Origin: Girardinichthys multiradiatus
Taxonomy: Eukaryota > Chordata > Actinopteri > Cyprinodontiformes > Goodeidae
Direction: 5' to 3'
NCBI RefSeq assembly: GCF_021462225.1
Contig: NC_061808.1
Location: forward strand, 22,171,119-22,235,118
Length of the DNA stretch: 64,000 bases
The notes below the pieces were generated by a model. The model worked only from the letters and a program-made list of their open reading frames with translations, was not told the DNA's origin and searched no databases. Each line of letters begins with the position of its first letter. The first letter of the stretch is position 1. Shown here piece after piece: positions 55,891 through 64,000 of this stretch. Made by a program: the position numbers and the translations under genes.

Positions 55891-56653
55891 GAACGGAATG
55901 CAGACCTTCATTCATATATAATTTCCTTTAATCAAACTACAGAAAAAGCATAAAACTAACTGCATAAAAAATTCTGACTAAAGAGTACTTCAAAAACAAC
56001 ATGCTGAAATATGAGTGAATGTACCCCCAGCTTTTTTAATAGAAAAATGATTTAGTACTGAATATGTCCTGCTTGGAGCTTGTTGCAGACCTAAATGGAA
56101 ACAGGACATCGATAGATGCAGGCTGGAGATAGCCTTATAAAATAGGTAAAAAAGAAATTTCATATTTTAAATAAGTTTAATTCACTCAAATTGTACTTTA
56201 TTTCTTTAACACCAAGTACACTGCGGAAATTTAAATGTTAAACATTTTGGCTTTTTACATCTACCTAATAATGGTATATGTAGCTTTGTTGCGATGATTT
56301 AGTTAAGAACAATCTACTTACAAAGCTAAAGTAAGTAGTTCCAGTTCCAACACTAATTTAGGTGCTTGCAAAAACACTTTTAAAACATGTTTGCTAAACA
56401 TTTTTCAGTCTAAACATGAAAAAATATAGCAATAAAAGCAATTGAAAGGTATTAGGAAAAGACAACAGAAACATCCAAATACAAAACACCAAAATCTTTA
56501 GTTACAATAATACATCCATGGAGTGTTGAGCTTTTCTTAAAGAACTGAAAGGAACATTTTTATTCCAGTAGTTGATTTTATGCTGTTTACTATTGAAGAC
56601 AGTGGTATTTTATCCATCCTGAGGAGAATCCTTCAGATTTCAAAAGTCCACCA
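55891..56653. other. AT-rich DNA, possible 3' UTR of the unknown gene
   Basis: No element is recognised. On the minus strand an AATAAA lies near 56560, which could end a transcript if exon B contains the stop at 56654. Confidence 0.3.
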
Positions 56654-56679
56654 TTAGTAATTTTGAAGGGTGAGGTCAC

Positions 56680-56743
56680 CTGTATGTCGATCGTTCACAC
56701 CTTCCACTCGGATGTTGATGTTCTCCCGGACTCCTGTCGCACC
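56680..56743 (-). CDS. candidate coding exon B, gene unknown
   Basis: The acceptor TTGTTCTTGCCTCAG (to 56744) is followed by GGT GCG ACA GGA GTC, giving GATGVRENINIRVEGVNDRH. At 56680 a possible donor ACAG|GTGACC occurs; if unused, the frame runs on to TAA at 56654-56656, which would make this the last coding exon. It begins in phase 0, matching the end of candidate exon A 0.9 kb upstream. I do not recognise the protein. Confidence 0.45.
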
Positions 56744-57661
56744 CTGAGGCAAGAACAACAGGTTCTTATAATTTATTATCCATGAAAAAGAGCATCTTCT
56801 AAATTCCCTCAAAACCTTGCGAAAGAAAAACAGCGGCCAGTTTAACAAAGAAAAAACAAACCTAAGACTCCTGATGAATGTCAAATGTTGCAGAGAAAAT
56901 TTTATCTGTAATCCTTTTTTATGTCCTAATAATCAATGTTTTCAATTTTATTATGACCATAAACCTTCTGAGGACTTAATTCAACCGATCATGCGCTGGA
57001 TAGGAATATGTTTTCTTATGGAGATTGTTTTTGAGAGCCTAAAACAACAAACAAAAATACACTTGAAGCTTTTTCGTATTAATTGCACACATGTTCTGAT
57101 TCTTGTATAATTTATTTTATGTTATTTCCAAGTAGGCAGACCTTTCTGTAATATTGTAAATAAGTCTTTATCAGTCGTTCTTAAAACTTTCTAAAGGCAT
57201 TTTTGTACAGTTTTTGCCTTTTCCGTCATTTTTAGGTTGTTGATCTTGACAGCTTAAAATGACTTTCATCTAACTCTGACCTGTGAATTATTCCCACATT
57301 AAAAAAAGACTCTTAAACTCAATGTTGTTTTGACCCCTAAAAGACAACTGAACAAAGAACTGATGAAACTGCATGTTTGGCTTTGTTAGTTTCATTTTTA
57401 ATATAAAATGAATGCCTGAAAAATGTTATGAGATGAGAAATTTGAGAATCTATGCTTCACTTAGACAGAAAAAAAACACATTTTATTTTGATACCATCAG
57501 CTTGAGAGTAAGATCAATTCAACAGGTCATCTAAAGTCTCATCATTACTGCCATTTTACTCTTGTTTAATAGATTTGGTAACTTCAGCTAATATTTAGGA
57601 CCAAGGCGTTGTTCCCATTTTGTGGGTTGGAAGCTGAAAACTTTGAGGCCAGTCGTCCTAC

Positions 57662-57805
57662 CTGCATCACGTGCCACAGCAGATAACTGACGCTTTTATT
57701 TTGAAGGCCAGAATACAGACCTTCTCCCCTGCTGTAGCTGCTGCTGGCTGACTTGTTGAGGCTGATGCTCAGCTCTGCGGGGGAGCTATGGGCTTCTTTC
57801 ACTCT
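57662..57805 (-). CDS. candidate coding exon A, gene unknown
   Basis: A 144-base open segment lies between an acceptor GTTTGTGTTTTAG and a donor CAG|GTAGGAC (57661-57660). It encodes 48 residues starting RVKEAHSSPAELSISLNKSA and ending KSVSYLLWHVMQ. The middle is Ser-rich (SASSSYSRGEG). Both edges are in phase 0. The codons carry no stop on this strand from 57802 to 57584. Same strand as nkain2, about 4.3 kb upstream of its ATG. I cannot name the gene. Confidence 0.5.
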
Positions 57806-59079
57806 CTAAAACACAAACATAGATGGGGCAAAGATGCTACTTTTGCTCGGTTTGCAGCTGCTCATGGGCACGACCCTCTGAACCTTAATCATAAAGTGGT
57901 GAATAGACAGTGCCACCTCTCTGATTCACTGGTGAGTCTTCTTTAAGCTGTAAAGTCTGCATATTCATCCTCATTTTTCATTTATTTAAGTAAAGACTCG
58001 AGGCTTCACTGATAACCTATAGTATCAAGGCTAAATATTTAAAGAACAGGTTATTTGGCTTTTAAAAATTGCTCGGAATTGCCTCTTAATTGGAAATAAT
58101 CTTGGCTGAGCATCTCAGAGTCTCTTGTCTGTATATGACACCTAATATTGCCCTGTTTTCTTGTGTTTTTCTGCACCAGGAATTTCAGTTATGGATTATG
58201 CCCAGATTCCTGAAAAAATCACTTTGTTTCCAATTTAAAAGTAAAGGAGTCAGTGAAAGTGTGCGCGCCTCAGAGTCAGCTGTGCCACGCCTATAGTATG
58301 GCCAGTAGCTTAAACAGACACTGAGGTGGAGAGGGTATCAGTGCTTTAGCTACACAACATAATGGCCTGCATTCCCCTCACCATCAATCTCTGTCACAGT
58401 CTGTTCCTCCCACACACACACACACACACTCTATTTCACACACTCTTTCACATGCACTCACACAAAAAACAACACACAGGTATATAGATGCATGCACAAA
58501 CAAATACAGATGCATACACAGCACACTTCGGAGCCCCACGCAATGCGACAGGAGTTTAATTATGCCTCTAATCTTGAGTGACAGTTGCATGTATAATGGC
58601 TGATTCCCCGGGGCCATGTGTCGAGGCATCCACCCATTCATCCTTCAGTCTCTTCTTCTATTTATCATCTTACTTAGTCATCAATCCATCAAATCCACTG
58701 CCACGTTTCCCTCTAAACTTCTTATTTATTGTCATCAGCCTTTTTTTAAATGTATTTTCCTGCTCTTGTCCCCCATTTTTGTTTCAAAGGTCTTCCTCTC
58801 TGTTGCTCAGCACTGCTGTAAGAGTTGCTCAGAAATCTTGCCTATTTTGTTTCTGCCACACATCATCATTATCTCCTTATTAAGGTCACTGACCAGGCTA
58901 ATTGGGTCTGTGCCTCCCAAAGATAATGCCACAATTTGAAGTAGGTGTTCTGCAGATAATAATTACTAATTCATTACATATTAAGAATGAATTCCAAGTT
59001 GATTTAACCATATTAAAAAATATAGCTTTATTTAATATCTTTAATAATTCACTATCACAAATATATTTTATAAATTTAT
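57806..59079. other. non-coding DNA upstream of exon A
   Basis: No further exon is firmly visible. A short CA-rich patch lies at about 58410-58480. The part around 58290-58620 is free of repeats and has a balanced base composition, as conserved non-coding DNA often does, but conservation cannot be judged here. Confidence 0.4.
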
Positions 59080-59770
59080 AGTGGTGATCAGAAGTATGCA
59101 TCATTATAGGCATGAGTGTCATCTTTTGGTTTCCTGGCACAGATCTGTTTTCTTTGGTGTGCATTTTTATCATGGTTATGTCAGGATCGTTCCAAAAGCT
59201 TAGTTTTGGTCTGCTTTATCATATTCAAGATCTGTTTTAATGTGTGTATGGAGTCATTGCTTGGTTTGAACACCCAGCTCTATCAAAGTTTTAACCACCT
59301 GATTCAAGCTATCCCCTCAGGAAATGTTTTAAGGAACAACCCAGGAAACAGCAAAACCCAAATCAATCATTAACTGGAAATCTGAGCTATGAAAACATAC
59401 TATTTAAATGCATCCAGGAGAAAGGTTTCATGTTCAGACATAAATTGAGTTATTAGGTCATGATGAAAAAAATTATATTTGGAGGAGCTTAGGTGTGGCT
59501 TTTAAAACCTGAGAACAGTGTACCAACTGTTAAGCATGGTGGTGGTAGCATCATGCCAGGGGTCTGTTTTGTTACTGGAGGTAGTTGGTGAAATCATAAA
59601 GAAAGAAAATATTTTTCTTCACATAAAATCAACAGCTAGGTGATTAAAAAATGTTTAACCTTTTAAGTCTAAGAATATTAAGGAGAGATGAGAAGACAAA
59701 CAGGCCTCCAGAGAACCTCTTCAAGACTAAAACAACTGTGTGGCTTCTTGGTAACCTGCTAAGGGCCATA
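59080..59770 (+). pseudogene. degenerate Tc1-like element
   Basis: Near 59517-59580 the broken frame reads VPTVKHGGGSIMPGVCF, the GGGSVM-WG-F region of Tc1 transposases. Upstream phrases (GTATGGAGTCATTGCTTGGT, AACACCCAGCTCTATCAAAG) are typical of one fish Tc1 family. No intact frame and no termini found. Limits are approximate. Confidence 0.5.
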
Positions 59771-61869
59771 TATTTCAACCTGTATGTATAATTATGATCC
59801 TGTCTTGAACATTTTTAAAAATTACTCAGGGTTAATTGACTTATAATCCCTCCACCTCAAAAAAGAGCAGCCCAAACAGATGATTAAAATCCCCAAATTA
59901 ACATTTATGCACATGATGGGTGTATCGGAACTTTTGGCCAAAACTGCAAGTTTTGTACTCTTATACATTGCATAGATTAAAAAAAAATAAAATTATACCA
60001 CTATGACACATCTGTTTTTACATTTGAGATGAGATGAAAGTTCAAAGATGTTCATAATAAATAATGACTGTATTTATTTTGAATTTGTTTGTTGTTTTTT
60101 GGTGAAAACTCATTCATGATTAACGAGAAGTAGCACGATTATCTTTTATCAACATACATTTATAAGTTGGTGAGCAATACAAAAATAATTATCATAAGGA
60201 TGACCAATTTGTACAATCCTTTCATTTGCAAGGCTTGTGGTTGGAAGTAGGATGAGTAAAATATTTTCAACTGTCTTAATACATCTTTTCATTACTACTA
60301 CAAGCATTTCTAATTCTTGGTATTCTTTCTTTTAGAATTTTGCTAAAAAGATATATATTTTTAAGTCAGAATGAAAACTAACAGCAGCAGATCCAGTAGA
60401 GGCTTTGTGTTGGGTAAAACCGATATGCTGAAAACACACTTGCATGCATACATGTAAGCATACACACAGGCCTACATACATGTTCAGAAATTGTTGTGCA
60501 ATATTCATAGAATATTTCACAACAAATTTGTTTTTATTTAACACAATGGCAAAAGAGACAAAAAATGAGTCATAGATGAGAAGAAGAACTATTTATCAGA
60601 GAAGAAAGACACTTTTTATTTGAAAGCAGTAAATATATACAAGGTATAAATTAGATATGACTGTGTTACACTATACACTTAAGGTCAATAGACATTGAGA
60701 AAGATTTTATCTTGTTGTCATTTTCTGTCTGCTTGAAAGACTGCAGTGTTTCCAACAAATCCACCATTCTTGTCATCAATAAAGGCAGGCTTGAGTTTTA
60801 CACTGATAAAATTTGATAGAAAGATGTGGAGAGAAACATCAAAATGAAAAGACAGGGCAAGACACAAGACACCATCTTATAGATACCTAGATAGTGTGTG
60901 TTCATAACTTTGTCTGAGCCAGATGTCAGAGGATTGCTGCTGCTGTCAGCCTCTCAACCCACGCATACATACACAAGGAAAACCCACAGACACTGTTCTA
61001 GTCCCACAATTCCTCTTATCTAAACATAATCTTGGCAATATGTCACAGTATGTCGGTTTCAGTGACTAGGCTGCTGAGGACTTATTACTGCTGTTTTTCT
61101 ATGCTAAAATTGAAATGAATAAAATTTTAATTAAATGGATAAATTGCAAGATGCATAACAGAGAAAATAGAGAAGAGAAAAAGAAATAAAGAGAAAAAGA
61201 GTTCACAGAAAGGGAAAGCAGAGGGAGGGAAGTCCAAGAGGGTCACAAGCAGGGAAAAGACTGATTGACAGTTTTATTTTCTTTTATATCAGGATAAAAA
61301 TGCAGAAAGCATCACAAGGATTAAAATGCATATTGAATTAGAGAAAGAATGTGTTTCTCAAACACAGATATTCTCCAATTTACATTTTTGCATTGACTCT
61401 TTTTTTCCCAAGATTACTTGCATGCTAAAATTAAAAAGCATTTTCCAATTTGCAAAACATTACACTGAGGGAGGAAAACAACAAGCTAGGTTCCTACAAA
61501 TATTAGCATAACATTAGCACAAAAAAACTACAGGCTTTTGTATTGACCACTGAATGAAGCAATTACTTGAACACATTCATTAGCTGTACAAACATGCAGT
61601 CTACATATACTCACCAATGGCATGAAAGCCATATCAATTTGTGGCTGTTAATGATTTTGGTGAAGTATGATTATCTTCAATGAATAAAAAAAAAAACTAG
61701 AATTCGGTGCACAAATGGTTAAAAAACTCTCACTAGCATTCAGATATTTTAGTAGCAGAGAAGCAACATGTTTTACACCCATCAGCAAAGCCACGGTATA
61801 CTTTTTCCTGAATATTTGACCTCTCATCTTATCAGAAATTATATTCATTTCAATTGAACAGCTTCTTGG
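59771..61869. other. AT-rich non-coding DNA
   Basis: No gene is supported. A purine-rich stretch lies at about 61157-61235. The rest is unassigned. Confidence 0.45.
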
Positions 61870-62000
61870 CATAGACCAGGATTTTTACCATTGTCCATAC
61901 ATGTTTAATAAGGCTAAGGTCAGATCCAGTTCAGAAGCTTAGTGTTAGTCTACTTTATTTATTTCAAAACCAGTTTTGATGTGTTTTTCATCATTATCCA
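61870..62000 (-). mobile_element. short Tc1-like fragment
   Basis: The phrases CTTAGTGTTAGTCTACTTTA and AAAACCAGTTTTGATGTGTT resemble the same fish Tc1 family as at 59200-59250 (CTTAGTTTTGGTCTGCTTTA). About 130 bp, interrupted by the gypsy fragment that follows. Confidence 0.4.
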
Positions 62001-62029
62001 TTATCCATCATTAACATCCATCCTGAGGG

Positions 62030-62756
62030 GATAACCAGATGTTAGAAAAACCTTGGCATTGATTACTGAAAAGAACTGTTTCCAAACCTGTGAGATGAAC
62101 TGAGGTCCGCGGTCTGATAAGATGTCCTGGGGGATGCCATGGAGTTTGAATACATGTTTCACCAGTAATTGAGCAGTCTGAACGGCGAACGGTAACTTTC
62201 TGAGGGGGGACAAGATGGCAGGCTTTGGAAAACGGTCGATGATAGTGAGGATGGTGGTCATACCTTGAGAGTCCAGTGACGAAATCTAGAGTTATGTGTA
62301 ACCAGGGTTGTTTTGCTATGATGAGGGGTTGCAGAAGACCAGCAGGCGGTTTGTGGGTGGACTTGTAGCGAGCACATATTCCTTCACATCTTTGTGTAGG
62401 AGCATCTGGAAATGAGTGCAATGGTGCGGCTTGAACCCGGATGAGGTGAAAATTTGGCAGTGTGAAACCAGTGGATAAGACAGGAGCGAACTGAGGACGG
62501 GACAAATGTTCTGTTGGGTGGGCCAGTTCCTGGATCTGGTTCATTTTGTTGAGCTTGGAGTACAAGGTCCTCAATCTCCCATTTGAGCGACCCAATGATG
62601 CAACTGGGGGGTAAGATGGTGGCTGGTTCCTTGTCGGCGTCATCGGATGAAAACTATCGTTAGAGTGTGTCTGGTTTAGTGTTTCTTCAGCTGGGCCAAA
62701 AGGAAATGGAAAGGTTAAAAAGGGAGAATAACAGAAACCAATGGGTATGTCAGGAG
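62030..62756 (-). pseudogene. gypsy RNase H/integrase fragment
   Basis: On the minus strand, broken frames give the end of RNase H (TLNQTHS in place of KNTKPDALS), a shortened integrase N-terminus with [24 protein letters not shown] (first catalytic Asp), TILTIIDRF and [20 protein letters not shown], then [17 protein letters not shown] (second Asp). It is closely related to the Tf1/sushi-like element at 420-4794. The HHCC finger is mostly deleted and the catalytic Glu is absent. No LTR remains. The fragment directly abuts the LINE tail at 62757. Confidence 0.8.
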
Positions 62757-64000
62757 TTCAGAATCAGAATCAGAATCAGAAAAGCTTTATTGCCAAGTAC
62801 GTTTTTGGACATACAAGGAATTTGTTTTGGCGTAGTCGGTGCAATACAGTACAAATTAAACAGTATAAACATATCTACAATATAATATAAATATATGTGC
62901 ACAGCTTTAAGTGAGTGAGAGTAAATGTAGAGCAGTATAAGATGCAAGAGCAATACAACAGTGCAGGTGATCATTGTGCAAGTATGGCAGTGCAAGTAAA
63001 GCAGGAGTTCAGGCTGAGCGTTAATGCAACGCATAGAGTTACAAGTTACAAGTGTCCTGTCAGCAAAAAAAGGGGGGGTGTGGGGGAAAGGGAGAGTGTC
63101 AAGGTGGTTTCCGGGCTTTGTTAACCAGGCTGGTGGCAGATGGGAAAAAACTGTTCTTGTGGCGTGAGGTTTTGGTCCGGATGGACCGCAGCCTCCTGCC
63201 AGAGGGGAGAGTCTCAAAGAGTCTGTGACCGGGGTGGGAGGGATCAGCCAGAATCTTCCCTGCCCGCTTCAGGGTCCTGGAGGTGTACAGTTCCTGGAGC
63301 GACAGTAGACTGCAGCCAATCACCTTCTCAGCACACCGAATGACACGCTGCAGCCTGCCCTTATCCTTGGCTGTAGCAGCGGCGTACCAGATGGTGATGG
63401 AGGAGGTGAGGATGGACTCAATGATGGCTGTGTAGAAGTGCACCATCATAGTCTTTGGCAGGTTGAATTTCTTCAGCTGCTGCAGGAAGAACATCCTCTG
63501 CTGGGCTTTCTTGATGAGAGAGCTGATGTTTGGCTCCCACTTGAGATCCTGGGAGATGATGGTTCCCAGGAAGCGGAAAGATTCCACAGTGTCAATTGTG
63601 GAGTCACAGAGGGTGATGGGGGCAGGTGGGGTTGGGTTCTGCCTGAAGTCCACAACCATCTCCACTGTCTTTAGAGCGTTGAGCTCAAGGTTGTTCTGGC
63701 TGCACCTGTCCAACAGATGGTCCACCTCCCATCTGTACGCGGACTCGTCACCATCAGGGATGAGTCCGATCAGGGTGGTGTCGTCCGCAAACTTCAGAAG
63801 CTTGACAGACTGGTGACTGGAGGTGCAGCTGTTGGTGTACAAGGAGAAGAGCAGAGGAGAAAGAACACAGCCTTGGGGGGAACCGGTGCTGATGGTCAGG
63901 GAGTCAGAGACGTGCTTCCCCAGCCTCACGCACTGCTTCCTGTCAGACAGCAAGTCAGTGATCCACCTGCAGGTGGAGTCGGGCACACTCAGTTGGGAGA
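62757..64000 (-). mobile_element. LINE (L2/Rex1-like), 3' part, runs off the window
   Basis: On the minus strand an ORF2 end (63099-64000) is followed by about 340 bp of 3' UTR ending CTTGGCAATAAAGCTTTTCTG and a TGATTC-type repeat tail at 62757-62780. The tail type and the protein fit the L2/Rex1 side of the Jockey superfamily; the exact clade is not fixed. The 5' part is outside the window. Confidence 0.82.
63099..64000 (-). CDS. LINE reverse transcriptase (ORF2), C-terminal 300 residues
   Basis: The frame is open from the window edge to TGA at 63099-63101 with no interruption, so it is partial at its 5' end. It starts within the RT palm: STGSPQGCVLSPLLFSLYTN is the QG-LSP motif, and LLKFADDTTLIG holds the catalytic FADD (near 63779-63790; YADD is commoner). 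FRFLGTIISQDLKWEPNI is the thumb-region FLG-motif of non-LTR RTs. The C-terminal part (LQRVIRCAEKVIGCSL, DPSHPGHRLFETLPSGRRLR, SFFPSATSLVN) is the usual ending of fish L2/Rex1-type ORFs. This protein would nick the target and copy its own RNA at the site. The endonuclease domain is not in the window. Confidence 0.88.
   Translation of the reverse strand, partial: SQLSVPDSTCRWITDLLSDRKQCVRLGKHVSDSLTISTGSPQGCVLSPLLFSLYTNSCTSSHQSVKLLKFADDTTLIGLIPDGDESAYRWEVDHLLDRCSQNNLELNALKTVEMVVDFRQNPTPPAPITLCDSTIDTVESFRFLGTIISQDLKWEPNISSLIKKAQQRMFFLQQLKKFNLPKTMMVHFYTAIIESILTSSITIWYAAATAKDKGRLQRVIRCAEKVIGCSLLSLQELYTSRTLKRAGKILADPSHPGHRLFETLPSGRRLRSIRTKTSRHKNSFFPSATSLVNKARKPP

Noticed and set aside
1..64000. CRISPR arrays, operons, tRNA or rRNA genes
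   Set aside because: None seen; the DNA is vertebrate nuclear in character.

Overview
This window looks like teleost (ray-finned fish) nuclear DNA: AT-rich, almost free of host exons, and filled with mobile elements typical of fish genomes (Tc1 elements, hAT elements, Ty3/gypsy elements including a Gmr1-like one, and 5'-truncated LINE tails). There are no bacterial features. The only host gene I recognise is the first coding exon of an NKAIN-family gene, most like nkain2, on the minus strand at 53358-53411. If this is right, everything to its left (about 53 kb) would be the long first intron of that gene, and the stretch to its right its 5' UTR and promoter. Two further minus-strand candidate exons of an unidentified gene lie at 57662-57805 and 56680-56743. 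A weak candidate terminal exon lies at 241-315 on the plus strand.

Region by region. 420-4794 is a degenerate Tf1/sushi-like Ty3/gypsy element with two damaged LTRs. 4795-7150 is mostly unassigned, with one hAT end. 7150-11545 is a four-level nest: an old Tc1 element is split by a solo LTR, which is split by a DNA element with 30-bp terminal inverted repeats, which is split by a younger Tc1 element whose 320-codon transposase is open throughout. 11909-13511 is a second Tc1 of the same family. 13584-20200 is a complete-length LTR retrotransposon with 5-bp target duplications, a tRNA-Pro primer binding site and the unusual order gag-PR-IN-RT-RNase H, which marks the Gmr1-like group. 20206-25690 holds LINE/SINE tails and unassigned DNA. 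25693-28671 holds foldback repeat units, two of them inside a hAT-type element with a perfect 8-bp target duplication.

28680-32585 appears to be the 3' part of a minus-strand retroelement. It carries a 139-codon ORF for a small membrane and coiled-coil protein, preceded by a 2.8-kb strand-biased GC-rich block. 32586-45766 is mostly unassigned apart from a CA repeat and a small hairpin. 45769-45989 is a palindromic MITE. 46736-48334 is the third Tc1 copy. 49867-52440 holds Tc1 and LINE fragments. 53358-57805 holds the host exons. 59080-64000 holds further Tc1 and gypsy fragments and the 3' end of a LINE that runs off the window with an open reverse transcriptase frame.

The mobile elements are independent of one another and mostly dead; what the window mainly records is the order of their insertions. 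The best candidates for something little described are the membrane/coiled-coil ORF at 29097-29516 and the unassigned exon pair upstream of nkain2. The Gmr1-like pol order is striking, but that group is already known. All family assignments come from reading motifs by eye; no database search was run.
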